Source: Flammeovirgaceae bacterium 311
GTDB taxonomy: Bacteria; Bacteroidota; Bacteroidia; Cytophagales; Cyclobacteriaceae
Direction of reading: 5' to 3'
Assembly (NCBI GenBank): GCA_000597885.1
Contig: CP004371.1
Coordinates: forward strand, 4,617,001 to 4,681,000
Length of the DNA: 64,000 bases
The notes beneath the pieces are model-generated. The model worked only from the letters and a program-made list of their open reading frames with translations. It was not told where the DNA came from and did not search any database. Shown here piece after piece: positions 44,651-54,542 of this stretch. Position 1 is the first letter of the stretch; each line of letters opens with the position of its first letter. The translations under genes and the position numbers were made by a program.

Positions 44651-46633
44651 TTACTTCATCGCCTCTTCCTGGCCGGGCCGGATGAGCTCAAACTCTACGC
44701 GGCGGTTCAGCTTTTTATCCTCTTCGGTTCTTTCTACCGGTACAATTGGTTTGGAGCTGCCATAACCAATGGCCTGTACCTGATTTTCATTGACACTGGC
44801 AAAATGCACCAGGTATTCCATGATGGCCAGGGCTCGTTTTTGCGATAGTTGCTTGTTCGATTCTGCGTTGCCGTCAGAATCGGTATGGCCGGATATTACC
44901 AGCTGTACATCGGGATGATCGATCAGGAAGTTGGCCAGCTTGTTCAGGTCGGGATACATTGCCGGGGTAACGGTAGCGCTGCCGCTGGAGAAGTCGATGG
45001 TGGTAAACTCCAGCTTTTTGCTGATGCTCTGAGTTTTGCGCTCAATCTCCATATCGCCTTCCAGGTAAAAGATCTCTTCAATCCGAAAGAAATCATTCCC
45101 CTGGATCACCAGCAGGTAATTACGGTCTTTGATAAGATCAAACTCAAAGCTGCCGTTTTCGCGCATAAATTTTGGTTCAATCTCAACCCCCTTATCCAGG
45201 TCTATTACACTTACAATTCCTTTAAAGGGCAGGCCGGAGTCTTCGTCAGAGAGCCAGCCTTTAAATTTGGTGGTAGCCAGCGGCTGGGCACCCATGGGCA
45301 GGGGGAAGGAGTAGAGGTCGAGGTTTGCCATTTTATCCTGCTTGCTGGCGGCGTAGTAGAGGTCTTTTGATTCGGAGTCTATGGTAAAGTAAAACTCACT
45401 GCCTTTGCCATTTACCAGGGGTCCGATATTTACAGGTTCGCCCCAGCGTGGTGAATTGCCTCTGCCACTATGCCAGTAGCTTTTGTATATATCAAACTCG
45501 CCAAAGTTGAGCATGTGCCCGTTAGAGCTAAAGTAAAGAATATTATAACGGGGATGAATAAAGGGGCTTACCTCGTTATTGCGGGTGTTTACCACCGGGC
45601 CAGCATTGCGGGCCGGCATCCACTCGCCGTTCCCTTTTTTATAAGTAAACCAAATGTCGGACATGCCAAAACCGCCAATGCGGTCGGAGGCAAAGTAGAG
45701 GGTGTCTTCTGTGTGCGAGAGCGAGGGGTGCGAATCCCAGCCAATGGAGTTTACATTGATGCCCATGTTGCGTACGCCGCCCCAGGTGCCGTCGGCCTGC
45801 TGGCTAGCTACAAAGAGATCGCAGCTACCATAGCTGTCTGGAGAATCGCAGCGGCTGAAGTAAATGGTTTTGCCATCGCGGCTAAGGGTGGCAGAACCCT
45901 CGTTGTACTGGGTATTGATGCCCTGAAAGGTCTCTGCCTCGCTCCAGATGCCATCCTGAAATTCGCTGAAGTACAGATCTTCGTTTACAGTTTTCTGAAG
46001 GCCACGCTGCTTTACATTCCGCTTCGAGGTGAGAATCATCAGGTTGTTCTGCAGGTTGAGTGCAGGGCCGTAATCTTCTGACTTAGAGTTAATGTTGTCT
46101 CCCATGTTCAGGAGCACGCTGCGGGGAGGCATCAGGGTATCTACCTGGCGCCGGTAATCTACCAGTTCATAATAATACTCCAGCGGTACATACAAGTCTG
46201 CTTCATTTTTGTTAAGTTCGTTGTAATGCAGCTCTACTTTACGGAGGTCAATATCGCTGCGATGGTGTTTTAGCACCAGCCTGTAATACATTCTGGCTTC
46301 GTCGGGGTTGCCGAGCAGTTCTGTAAGTTTAGCGAGCCGCCAGAGGTAGTAAGTATCTTTGTAAAAGTTCTGAATGCCAAAATTACTGATGTAGGCCTTC
46401 ATTACTTTGTGAAGTCTGGACCAGTCTTGTTTCTGCTCCAGCTCTTTCATCAATTGCTGTTGCTTACGGTCTGTATAATAGGCAGAGCGGTTTACATTCT
46501 TGAAGAGAGCGATGGGCTGGTTTCGCAGATCGGCAGAGTCTTGCTCCAGTTGTGCAAAGGCTGTCAGGCCTGGCATCAGCCAGGCTGTCAGGTACAGTGC
46601 CAGTGAACAAACAAGCCTGGAAACATTTTTCAT
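44651..46633 (-). CDS. OmpA-family protein with beta-propeller, PorE-like
   Basis: 660 residues from ATG 46633 (an in-frame ATG at 46669 is upstream of the signal). Signal peptide ends TAFAQ. Then a TPR-like helical region (about 50-140), a PD40/WD40-like propeller (about 175-450: SATLSRDGKTIYFSRC, PSLSHTEDTLYFASDR, FIHPRYNILYFSSNG), a small beta domain (about 465-545), and a C-terminal OmpA domain with SGHTDSDGN and NRRVEFELI. This order matches Porphyromonas PorE, an envelope T9SS component that binds peptidoglycan. Cytophagales often have several such paralogues, so PorE itself is not certain. Confidence 0.82.
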   Translation of the reverse strand: MKNVSRLVCSLALYLTAWLMPGLTAFAQLEQDSADLRNQPIALFKNVNRSAYYTDRKQQQLMKELEQKQDWSRLHKVMKAYISNFGIQNFYKDTYYLWRLAKLTELLGNPDEARMYYRLVLKHHRSDIDLRKVELHYNELNKNEADLYVPLEYYYELVDYRRQVDTLMPPRSVLLNMGDNINSKSEDYGPALNLQNNLMILTSKRNVKQRGLQKTVNEDLYFSEFQDGIWSEAETFQGINTQYNEGSATLSRDGKTIYFSRCDSPDSYGSCDLFVASQQADGTWGGVRNMGINVNSIGWDSHPSLSHTEDTLYFASDRIGGFGMSDIWFTYKKGNGEWMPARNAGPVVNTRNNEVSPFIHPRYNILYFSSNGHMLNFGEFDIYKSYWHSGRGNSPRWGEPVNIGPLVNGKGSEFYFTIDSESKDLYYAASKQDKMANLDLYSFPLPMGAQPLATTKFKGWLSDEDSGLPFKGIVSVIDLDKGVEIEPKFMRENGSFEFDLIKDRNYLLVIQGNDFFRIEEIFYLEGDMEIERKTQSISKKLEFTTIDFSSGSATVTPAMYPDLNKLANFLIDHPDVQLVISGHTDSDGNAESNKQLSQKRALAIMEYLVHFASVNENQVQAIGYGSSKPIVPVERTEEDKKLNRRVEFELIRPGQEEAMK

Positions 46634-46788
46634 CTTAAAACTCCCCTTTAGGCAAAGAGTGTAAAGCAATATGGAATGAGTACAACGAATTAGGTTGAAT
46701 AAACAAAAATAAGCTTTTTCTAATTACTTTTGGCATTTGCCTTGCAGAATGTTAGAATGCTTAGGGTTTTGAATATTTTGTTGAAATG

Positions 46789-46803
46789 ATGTCATAATGA
46801 CAT
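46789..46803. promoter_or_regulatory. Operator-like palindrome before lon
   Basis: ATGTCAT-A-ATGACAT, 7-base arms around one base, ends 14 bases before the lon ATG. A TATTTTG near 46774-46780 is a weak -7 candidate just upstream, so a bound repressor would cover the transcription start. It does not match CIRCE. Confidence 0.5.
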
Positions 46804-46817
46804 AAATATAGTCGTGC

Positions 46818-49298
46818 ATGAGCAATCAGTATAGCCCTATTAAAGGGTCACTATTCCTTGATAAATACAGCGGAGACGAATCCGACGATCTGGTGCAATT
46901 GATTACCCCTGATGCGGGTGGTGAATTGGATGAAAACAGCGTGCCGGACGAGCTGCCCATTCTGCCGGTGCGCAACACTGTGCTTTTTCCGGGGGTGGTA
47001 CTGCCTATTACAGTAGGCCGGCAGAAATCTATCAGGCTGGTAAAAGAAGCTTATAAAAAAGAGCGCCTGGTGGGGGTAATAGCCCAGAAGAAAGATACCT
47101 CCGAAGAACCATCGTTCGAGGAAATCTATAAAACCGGCACCATAGCCAAAATTATAAAAATGCTGGTGCTGCCAGATGGCAATACTACCATTATTATACA
47201 GGGTAAGCAGCGTTTTGCTGTTACCGAAACCATACAGGAAGATCCTTACCTGAAGGCAAAGGTGCGGCTGATCAAAGAGAAATTTCCCGCTAAAGAATCT
47301 AAGGAAACCAAAGCACTGGTTACTTCTCTGAAAGATGCAGCCGCTAAAATCATAGATCTTAATCCTGAAATACCACAGGAGGCCCAGGTGGCCCTCGATA
47401 ACATCGAGAGCACGCCCTTCCTCACGCACTTTCTGTCTTCCAACATCAATGCCGATGTGGCCGATAAGCAAAAGCTGCTGGAGATAGACGATGGCATACG
47501 CCGTGCTACGCTGCTGCTCAAATACATGCTCAAGGACATTCAGATGCTGGAGATCAAGCAGGAAATACACCAGAAGGTGCATACTGATATTGATCAGCAG
47601 CAGCGCGACTATTACCTGCGCCAGCAGATAAAAGTATTGCAGGATGAGCTGGGCCAGGACTCTCCCGATCAGGAAGTAGAGGCCCTGCGCCTGCGTGGCG
47701 AGAGTAAAAAATGGCCTGATACGGTGGCCAGGCACTTTAACAAAGAGCTGGATAAGGTACTGCGCATGAATCCCATGGCGGCCGAGTATCCCGTAGCCCT
47801 TTCTTATGCAGAGCTGTTGGTAGAGCTGCCCTGGCAGGACTACTCCAAAGATAATTTTGACCTGAAGCGAGCCCGTACGGTGCTCGACAAAGATCATCAC
47901 GGCCTGGAAAAGGTAAAAGAGCGGATTCTGGAATACCTGGCGGTGCTCAAGCTAAAGCAGGATATGAAGGCGCCCATTCTGTGCCTGTATGGCCCTCCGG
48001 GGGTGGGTAAAACCTCCCTGGGTAAATCGGTGGCAAAAGCGTTGGGCCGTGAGTATGTGCGCATGAGCCTGGGGGGCATACATGATGAAGCTGAAATACG
48101 CGGGCACCGCAAAACCTACGTAGGTGCCATGCCCGGCAAAATTGTGCAGAATATTAAAAAGGCGGGTACCTCTAACCCGGTCTTTATCCTGGATGAGATC
48201 GATAAGGTAAGCTCCGATTTTAGGGGAGACCCCTCATCGGCCTTGCTGGAGGTGCTGGATCCGGAGCAGAATGATTCATTCCAGGACAACTACCTGGAAG
48301 TGGAGTATGACCTAAGCAAGGTGCTCTTTATTGCTACTGCCAACTCCCTTGATACCATCCAGCCCGCCCTGCGCGATCGGATGGAGATCATAGAGGTAAC
48401 CGGTTACACCCTGGAAGAAAAGGTGAAGATTGCCAAAAAGCACCTTATTCCAAAGCAGAAAAAGGATAATGGCGTGCCTCAAAAAGAACTGCAGATTACC
48501 GATGAGGCTGTTGCTGCCATTGTGGAGGGCTACACCCGCGAATCCGGGGTGCGTAACCTGGAGCGGCAGGTAGGCAAGGTAGTGCGGTATGCGGCCAAGT
48601 CTATTGCCATGGAGCAGGAGTACCACAAGAAAGTGCTGCCACAACACCTGAAAGAAATTTTAGGAGCCGAAATTTTCGATAACGAGGAGTACCAGGAGCA
48701 CGATTCTGCAGGAGTGGTAACAGGCTTGGCCTGGACGCAGTTTGGCGGCGAAATTCTTTTTGTGGAAAGCAGCCTAAGCCGTGGCAAAGGAAAGCTTACG
48801 CTAAGTGGCAAGTTGGGCGATGTGATGAAAGAATCTGCCATGGCTGCCTTAAGTTATCTGCGGGCCAATGCAGAGGAAATTGGCATTGACCACCGTCTGT
48901 TTGATAAATACGACCTGCACGTGCACGTGCCGGCCGGAGCAGTTCCTAAGGACGGGCCCAGTGCAGGTATTACTATGCTTACTTCTATGGCCTCGGCCTT
49001 TACCCAGCGCAAGGTGCGCAACCGCCTGGCCATGACGGGTGAGATTACCCTGCGAGGTAAAGTGCTACCCGTGGGTGGCATTAAGGAAAAGCTGCTGGCG
49101 GCTAAACGCGCCGGTATTACCGATCTGATTCTTTGTTATAAAAACCGTAAGGACATAGAAGAGATCAATAACCGCTACCTGAAGGGTTTAAATATTCATT
49201 ATGTAGATTATGCTGCCGAGGTGCTGGATTTTGCCCTACTGCCTGATAAGGTAAAAGGGGCAAAGAAGCTTGAGGTAGAAGATGTAAAGAAAGATTAA
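46818..49298 (+). CDS. lon: ATP-dependent protease Lon
   Basis: 826 residues: N-terminal substrate domain (about 45-240, [18 protein letters not shown]), AAA+ module with Walker [10 protein letters not shown] (about 391-399) and the [20 protein letters not shown] region (20 residues), and the protease domain with the Ser715-Lys758 dyad ([21 protein letters not shown]). It removes misfolded and regulatory proteins in the cytoplasm. Monocistronic with its own terminator. Confidence 0.97.
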   Translation: MSNQYSPIKGSLFLDKYSGDESDDLVQLITPDAGGELDENSVPDELPILPVRNTVLFPGVVLPITVGRQKSIRLVKEAYKKERLVGVIAQKKDTSEEPSFEEIYKTGTIAKIIKMLVLPDGNTTIIIQGKQRFAVTETIQEDPYLKAKVRLIKEKFPAKESKETKALVTSLKDAAAKIIDLNPEIPQEAQVALDNIESTPFLTHFLSSNINADVADKQKLLEIDDGIRRATLLLKYMLKDIQMLEIKQEIHQKVHTDIDQQQRDYYLRQQIKVLQDELGQDSPDQEVEALRLRGESKKWPDTVARHFNKELDKVLRMNPMAAEYPVALSYAELLVELPWQDYSKDNFDLKRARTVLDKDHHGLEKVKERILEYLAVLKLKQDMKAPILCLYGPPGVGKTSLGKSVAKALGREYVRMSLGGIHDEAEIRGHRKTYVGAMPGKIVQNIKKAGTSNPVFILDEIDKVSSDFRGDPSSALLEVLDPEQNDSFQDNYLEVEYDLSKVLFIATANSLDTIQPALRDRMEIIEVTGYTLEEKVKIAKKHLIPKQKKDNGVPQKELQITDEAVAAIVEGYTRESGVRNLERQVGKVVRYAAKSIAMEQEYHKKVLPQHLKEILGAEIFDNEEYQEHDSAGVVTGLAWTQFGGEILFVESSLSRGKGKLTLSGKLGDVMKESAMAALSYLRANAEEIGIDHRLFDKYDLHVHVPAGAVPKDGPSAGITMLTSMASAFTQRKVRNRLAMTGEITLRGKVLPVGGIKEKLLAAKRAGITDLILCYKNRKDIEEINNRYLKGLNIHYVDYAAEVLDFALLPDKVKGAKKLEVEDVKKD

Positions 49299-49307
49299 GT
49301 ACTTAAA

Positions 49308-49350
49308 AGCGGTACCCTAACGTTTTAAGTTAAGGTACCGCTCTTTTTTT
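49308..49350 (+). terminator. lon terminator
   Basis: AGCGGTACC / GGTACCGCT stem with a partly paired 17-base interior, then CTTTTTTTC. Confidence 0.9.
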
Positions 49351-49358
49351 CAGGAGAC

Positions 49359-50345
49359 GTGCCCGTACGCTTTTTAACCCTGTTCATTGCACTAATAAGC
49401 CTGGGAGTAGCCGAAGCTACAGCGCAGGTGGGCGGGCGGCATTCTTTTGCTTTTCTGAAGCTATCCCCTACGGCAACGGTAAGTGCGCTGGGCGGTGCTG
49501 CCACGGCTGCCCCAACAGGTGCAGGTTTCTGGCAATATAACCCTGCCCTGGCCGATTCTGCCAGTGCCCAAACCCTGCACCTGAGCTATCTGCCCTACTT
49601 TGCCGATATCAGGCAGCTGCAGCTTAGTTATGCCCAACCCTGTAAGGGCGGGTATTTACTGGGGGGTGTGCAGTACCTCAATTATGGAAAGATGCAGGGC
49701 TATGATCCTACTGGCGTAGCTGAGGGAGATTTTTATGCCAGCGACTGGGCGGTATCGGCAGGTTACAGCCGCAGCTTTGGCCACTATGCGGCAGGGGCTG
49801 TGCTGAAGTGGGCTTCTTCCGGCATTGCCGGTTACCGTGCATCTGCACTGGCAATCGATGCAGGTGGCCGCTTCAGGCACCCGGCAAAAGACTTAACGTT
49901 AGGCTTCCTGATCAGAAATATGGGACTGCCCATAAGCCGGTACGAAGAAGAAACACCAGAACTGCCCCTGGATGTACAGCTGGGAGCTTCTTTTAAGCCC
50001 GAGTTTATGCCGTTTCGCTTTTATGTGCAGGCGCATCATTTACAGTTGCCAAGACTTTACCAGGAAAGCAACAAAGAAGCCCCTGCTGTGTTTGGTAAAG
50101 TGATGCGGCATGTAACACTGGGAACAGAGTTAGTGGCCAGCCGCAACGTACACCTGAGATTTGGTTACAACTACCTGCGCAGGCAGGAGCTAAAGCTGCC
50201 ACAGGCCTCCGGTGGCGCTGGTTTTTCGGCTGGTTTTATGCTGCAGAGCAGGCGTTTTCGCATAGATTACAGCCGTGCCTGGTACCATGCAGCAGGAGGC
50301 CGCCATCAGTTAAGCCTGATGTTCAACATGAAACAATTGCTTTAG
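49359..50345 (+). CDS. porQ: Type IX secretion system protein PorQ
   Basis: 328 residues from GTG 49359. Signal peptide ending ATA-Q (about 1-23), then an outer-membrane beta-barrel with the PorQ opening GGRHSFAFLKLSPTATVSAL (20 residues), GGVQYLNYGKMQGYD, and the closing RRFRIDYSRAWYHAAGGRHQ (20 residues). PorQ works with PorU, PorV and PorZ in attaching cargo at the cell surface. The other T9SS genes are elsewhere, except the porE-like gene upstream. Confidence 0.9.
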   Translation: MPVRFLTLFIALISLGVAEATAQVGGRHSFAFLKLSPTATVSALGGAATAAPTGAGFWQYNPALADSASAQTLHLSYLPYFADIRQLQLSYAQPCKGGYLLGGVQYLNYGKMQGYDPTGVAEGDFYASDWAVSAGYSRSFGHYAAGAVLKWASSGIAGYRASALAIDAGGRFRHPAKDLTLGFLIRNMGLPISRYEEETPELPLDVQLGASFKPEFMPFRFYVQAHHLQLPRLYQESNKEAPAVFGKVMRHVTLGTELVASRNVHLRFGYNYLRRQELKLPQASGGAGFSAGFMLQSRRFRIDYSRAWYHAAGGRHQLSLMFNMKQLL

Positions 50346-50388
50346 CGCTCCTGGGGAGCGCAGTTTATAAGCTTACTTACAATTAATT

Positions 50389-51801
50389 ATGCTAAACGAA
50401 AATTCATATCTCACACCCCGGCAGATTGTCGAAGAGCTTGATAAATATGTTATTGGCCAGAACGATGCCAAACGTAATGTTGCCATAGCCCTGCGTAACC
50501 GCTGGCGGCGCATGAATGTAACCTCCGAAATTCAGGGCGATATTGTGCCCAACAACATCTTGATGATAGGCGCAACAGGTGTTGGTAAAACAGAGATTGC
50601 CCGCCGCCTGGCCCGTATAGCCGATGCCCCCTTTACCAAAGTAGAGGCCTCTAAATTTACAGAGGTAGGCTATGTTGGCCGCGATGTGGAAAGTATGGTG
50701 CGCGACCTGGTAGACCAGTCGGTAAACCTGGTAAAGGCCCGCAAGCAGGAAGAAGTAAAAGAAAAGGCCGAGCGTATGGTAGAAGATACCATCCTGGACA
50801 TTCTGATCCCGCCGGTAAAAGGTGTAGGCCGTACAAACACGTCAAGTGGTTTCTCACTGGAGCAGGACAATGATGATATACCACAAAGCGACGAAGAGCT
50901 GAACGAGCGTACGCGTGAGCGTTTCAGGGTAAAACTGCAGGCCGGAGAGCTCGATGACCGTAAAATTGAGATCAACATCAGGAAATCTGCAGGCTCCAAT
51001 ATGGGCATGGTAGGCGGCGGCATGATGGATGAGGTGAGCATGATGAACCTGCAGGAAATGCTCTCTAACATGATGCCCAAGAAAAGTAAAAAGCGAAAGG
51101 TAAGCATTGCCGAGGCACGTAAGCTGCTGGTAGAGGAAGAGGCTGCCAAACTTATCGATATGGATGAGGTAAAAGAAGAAGCCATCCGCAAAGCAGAGAA
51201 CACCGGTATTATTTTCATTGATGAAATTGATAAGGTAGCTTCCAGCTCTGGTAGTGGCAAAGGCGGCGGACCTGATGTTAGCCGTGAAGGGGTGCAGCGT
51301 GATCTGCTTCCCATTGTAGAGGGCAGCACTGTTTCTACCAAGCATGGCGTGATCAATACAGACCACATCCTGTTTATTGCTGCAGGTGCCTTCCATGTGG
51401 CCAAGCCCAGCGATCTTATCCCTGAGCTACAGGGTCGTTTTCCGATCCGGGTAGAGCTGGAGAATCTCACTGAAGATGATTTCTACCACATACTCAAGGA
51501 ACCAAAGAATGCGCTTACCAAGCAGTATACTGCCTTATTCCATTCTGAAGAAGTTAAGCTGGAGTTTCAGGATGAATCCCTTAGGGAGCTTGCCCGTATG
51601 GCTTTCAAGCTGAATTCTGAAGTGGAAAACATAGGTGCACGCCGACTGCATACCGTTATGAGCCAGCTGCTCAACGATTTTCTGTTCGATGTGCCAGACA
51701 TCATAGGGCCAAATGCTCAAATTATGATTACGTCGGAAATGGTGCGGGAGCGCCTCACAAAACTGGTTCAGAATAAAGATTTAAGTCAGTATATTTTGTA
51801 A
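50389..51801 (+). CDS. hslU: HslU (ClpY) ATPase of the HslUV protease
   Basis: 470 residues. Walker A GATGVGKTE (61-69), VGYVGRDVESMVRDL, intermediate domain (about 110-245) with the Met-rich MGMVGGGMMDEVSMM, Walker B IIFIDEIDK, and the C-terminal end SQYIL that inserts into HslV. It unfolds proteins for the HslV peptidase. hslV is not in the window. Confidence 0.97.
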   Translation: MLNENSYLTPRQIVEELDKYVIGQNDAKRNVAIALRNRWRRMNVTSEIQGDIVPNNILMIGATGVGKTEIARRLARIADAPFTKVEASKFTEVGYVGRDVESMVRDLVDQSVNLVKARKQEEVKEKAERMVEDTILDILIPPVKGVGRTNTSSGFSLEQDNDDIPQSDEELNERTRERFRVKLQAGELDDRKIEINIRKSAGSNMGMVGGGMMDEVSMMNLQEMLSNMMPKKSKKRKVSIAEARKLLVEEEAAKLIDMDEVKEEAIRKAENTGIIFIDEIDKVASSSGSGKGGGPDVSREGVQRDLLPIVEGSTVSTKHGVINTDHILFIAAGAFHVAKPSDLIPELQGRFPIRVELENLTEDDFYHILKEPKNALTKQYTALFHSEEVKLEFQDESLRELARMAFKLNSEVENIGARRLHTVMSQLLNDFLFDVPDIIGPNAQIMITSEMVRERLTKLVQNKDLSQYIL

Positions 51802-51804
51802 CTT

Positions 51805-51846
51805 AAATGGGTACTTCTTTAAAAGAGAAGTACCCATTTTTTTTAT
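51805..51846 (+). terminator. hslU terminator
   Basis: Stem AAATGGGTACTTCT / AGAAGTACCCATTT with a short loop, then a T run and TTATT. Confidence 0.93.
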
Positions 51847-51864
51847 TCCGGGCCTGGTATGGCT

Positions 51865-51872
51865 TAATTTTG
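51865..51872 (+). promoter_or_regulatory. -7 promoter element before the SDR gene
   Basis: TAATTTTG matches TAnnTTTG. The leader to ATG 52048 would be about 170 bases; to the upstream ATG 51901 about 22. Confidence 0.4.
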
Positions 51873-52047
51873 ATATAGATTTTGGGCTTGGCTGAGCGTA
51901 ATGAAAATTTACATAACAGCTAAAGCCTGGCATCTGGCAGGTAAATTCTGGAAGCCAGCTATTACTTTCAGGGAGGCTCCTGCTACGAAAGAGAAAGATA
52001 TATGCTATGGGCTAAACAGGAAGGTAACAAGGGGGGGCATTAATTTT

Positions 52048-52767
52048 ATGGATAACATTGCTTATATCACCGGCACCAGCCGGGGCATTGGCCGGGCACT
52101 GGCCGAGGCTTTATTGGATGATGGCTGGTCTGTAACCGGCATCAGCCGGCAGAAAACACTGGAACATCCTGAGTATAAACACTTGGCTTTAGATATAAGC
52201 GCTCCCTGGCAGCAGTGGCTGCCACAGATATTTGCAAATCATCAGGAAGCTAGGCGGCTGCTGCTTATTAATAATGCGGCAACCCTGGGAGAGGTAGGCT
52301 ATATGGGGCATATTGCTCCGGAAGCCGTGGCTGCTGCCATTGCCCTTAATGTTACCGCTCCTGCTTTGCTCATGAATGAGTTTATTAAATGCTATCCAAA
52401 GCAGCAGAAGCTGGTACTGAACATCAGCAGCGGGGCGGGGCAATATCCTGTGGATGGCTGGAGTATTTACTGCAGCAGCAAGGCTGCACTGGATATGCTC
52501 ACTGAGGTAGGCGCCCATGAAACTGAGCTGATCAAAAGAAATAACCTGCAATTTTTTTCGGTATCGCCCGGGGTGGTAGATACCGGCATGCAGGAGCAGA
52601 TCAGGCACACCGACAAGAAAGCTTTCAGCAGGGTGGTGTATTTTCAGCAATTGAAGAGTGGCAAGCGGCTGGCCGATCCGGCAGAGGTTGCCCGCCAGCT
52701 AATGATGCTTGTCAATCATCCAAAGGAATTTAAAGCAGTAAAGCAGGATGTACGGAAAATGGAATAA
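52048..52767 (+). CDS. Short-chain dehydrogenase/reductase (sepiapterin/benzil reductase-like)
   Basis: 239 residues from ATG 52048. Cofactor motif TGTSRGIG (8-15), NNAATLGEV, catalytic Ser (LNISSGAG) and YCSSK (Tyr and Lys). The late part (VSPGVVDTGMQEQIR) fits the sepiapterin/benzil reductase subgroup, which reduces ketones with NADPH. An in-frame ATG at 51901 would add 49 residues before the cofactor motif with no family support; I prefer the shorter form. Confidence 0.88.
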   Translation: MDNIAYITGTSRGIGRALAEALLDDGWSVTGISRQKTLEHPEYKHLALDISAPWQQWLPQIFANHQEARRLLLINNAATLGEVGYMGHIAPEAVAAAIALNVTAPALLMNEFIKCYPKQQKLVLNISSGAGQYPVDGWSIYCSSKAALDMLTEVGAHETELIKRNNLQFFSVSPGVVDTGMQEQIRHTDKKAFSRVVYFQQLKSGKRLADPAEVARQLMMLVNHPKEFKAVKQDVRKME

Positions 52768-52803
52768 GCTAACCCTCTGCCGCTGCAATCCGTAAAAAGA
52801 GGG

Positions 52804-53877
52804 GTGAAGAATAATATCCTACTCATTTTTGCAATATGCTTTTTACTACCGCTGCTAAGCAGCCTTCAGGCACTTGGCCAGCAGCAGGATTCGCTTAGGC
52901 GGAAGGGCGATGTATTTTATTCCTATCCGCACAAATTTGCGGTTCGTTTGGTGTATCAGCAGCGGCAGCTGCCATTTATCCTGCAGCCCATTCCCGGCGA
53001 GGGCAGGGCAGTTTACCAGTCTAACAGCAGGAGAACCTTTGGGGTAGGAGGATCTCTTTTTGATGTTAGTTTTACACTCTCATTTATGCTTCCGGAATCA
53101 CTGCAGCGTAACTCAAGCTATGGGGGTGATAATAAGCAGCGGGACCTGCGGTTAAATGCATTCCATAAACGATGGGGCCTGCAGCTCGACAGGCAAAACT
53201 ATACCGGCTATTATCTTAATAACCTGCACGAGCTGGATACCGACAGTCAGGCAGGAGAAGAATTTCCTTTCTACAGGCAGGATTTGCAGGTGAAGCGCTT
53301 TGGAGCAGGTGTTTTTTACCTCTTTCAGCCCGATAAATTTTCTTATAGCGCAGCGCTGAATAATAAGAAGAAGCAGCATACCAGCGGAGGTACTTTTTTC
53401 CTGGAGCTCTATGGCGGTAGTTTATTGGTGGGCGGCGATTCTCTTTTGTTGCCACGCAGGTTTTTTGGTAATGCGGGCAGTGCAGGCAGAGTGGAAGAGG
53501 TAAATGTCTACCATGGATCAATGATGTCGGGTTACGCCCACACCTTTGTACTGGGAAGATTTTACCTGATGGGCAGCCTGGCAATTGGTCCGGAAATACA
53601 GAGAAGAAATGTTTTACAGGAAAACAACCAGGCTGATGTGCAATGGTCGGCAGAGGGGCGTATGCAAATACAGGCAGCAGTTGGTTATGATGACCACACC
53701 TATTTCTGCAATATTGCCTATAACAGTGAACTGCAGCAATACGAGGTGAATAATTTAGGGGTGAGCGTTAACACCAACGGATTCAGGCTGCTGGTAGGCC
53801 GCAGGTTCGATGAGTTTGGTTTTATGACCCGTTTCCGCAAATGGGGCTTTTATCGCAAGCTTAGAGGACAGGAGTAG
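52804..53877 (+). CDS. DUF4421-like outer-membrane barrel protein
   Basis: 357 residues from GTG 52804. Signal peptide ending ALGQ. The rest has alternating beta strands with frequent Tyr, Phe and Gly (FGVGGSLFDVSFTLSFML, DLRLNAFHKRWGLQLDRQNY with RLLVGRRF near the end), which fits the Bacteroidota DUF4421 family of predicted barrel proteins. No function known. It begins 36 bases after the SDR stop, and may share its transcript. Confidence 0.72.
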   Translation: MKNNILLIFAICFLLPLLSSLQALGQQQDSLRRKGDVFYSYPHKFAVRLVYQQRQLPFILQPIPGEGRAVYQSNSRRTFGVGGSLFDVSFTLSFMLPESLQRNSSYGGDNKQRDLRLNAFHKRWGLQLDRQNYTGYYLNNLHELDTDSQAGEEFPFYRQDLQVKRFGAGVFYLFQPDKFSYSAALNNKKKQHTSGGTFFLELYGGSLLVGGDSLLLPRRFFGNAGSAGRVEEVNVYHGSMMSGYAHTFVLGRFYLMGSLAIGPEIQRRNVLQENNQADVQWSAEGRMQIQAAVGYDDHTYFCNIAYNSELQQYEVNNLGVSVNTNGFRLLVGRRFDEFGFMTRFRKWGFYRKLRGQE

Positions 53878-53940
53878 TGCGAGTTGCAATCTTTTTTGAA
53901 TGTTGAATAAAAGAATAAAGCAAGTGCAGCTACTGCCTGC

Positions 53941-54435
53941 TTACAGGTTCTTTGGAAACTGGTAGGTTTCAAACTGTGCTTCGTTTGCTTCGGCTTCTTC
54001 CCAGCTCTTTATATCGAAACTAAAGGCAGCAAACCCGCTGGTGGGTATGTTTTCAGTTTCAAATTCTTTACACAGGCTGTTGGCAAATTCAGTTAAGCCA
54101 GGGTTGTGCCCCACCAGCATCAGCCGGTCAATTTTATTATCACAGCTTTGCACCAGGTCCCACAAGGTTTCTGTGCTGGCATGGTACAGACTACTTTCGA
54201 ACCGGAGTACTTCTGCGGGCAGCTGCCAGGCTTCCATTACAGGCTCAATAGTGGCCCTGGTGCGTGCAGAATCGCTGCAAAGGATCAGCTGAGGCGGCTT
54301 GAGATTGGCCTGAAGCCATTTTCCCATTTTGGGAGCATCATTTTTGCCGCGTTTATTTAGAGGGCGTTCGTTGTCTGGCAGTGATTCATCATCCCAGCTG
54401 GATTTGGCGTGCCGTAAGAGGTAAAGCGTTTTCAT
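53941..54435 (-). CDS. sixA: SixA-like phosphohistidine phosphatase
   Basis: 164 residues of the histidine phosphatase superfamily. Catalytic RHA motif in LYLLRHAKSSWDD, SDSARTRAT, and the second His in VGHNPGLTEF. SixA removes phosphate from histidine of phosphotransfer proteins; whether that is the substrate here is not shown. A terminator separates it from the HNH-AP2 gene upstream on the same strand. Confidence 0.88.
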   Translation of the reverse strand: MKTLYLLRHAKSSWDDESLPDNERPLNKRGKNDAPKMGKWLQANLKPPQLILCSDSARTRATIEPVMEAWQLPAEVLRFESSLYHASTETLWDLVQSCDNKIDRLMLVGHNPGLTEFANSLCKEFETENIPTSGFAAFSFDIKSWEEAEANEAQFETYQFPKNL

Positions 54436-54470
54436 AGGGTTATCAGGGTTCGACCTTGGTACTAATTAAC

Positions 54471-54506
54471 AAAAAAAGCACACGCTTGTGTAGTAGCGTG
54501 TGCTTT
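54471..54506 (-). terminator. Terminator of the HNH-AP2 gene
   Basis: AAAGCACACGC / GCGTGTGCTTT with a 10-base loop; the minus strand continues into a run of T. Short A run on the other side. Confidence 0.88.
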
Positions 54507-54542
54507 AAAAAATAAATCTTTAGCAGAAATTTTATTTAATGC

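Noticed and set aside
51901-52047. N-terminal extension of the SDR protein
   Set aside because: 49 residues before the cofactor motif with no family support; ATG 52048 gives the normal SDR start.
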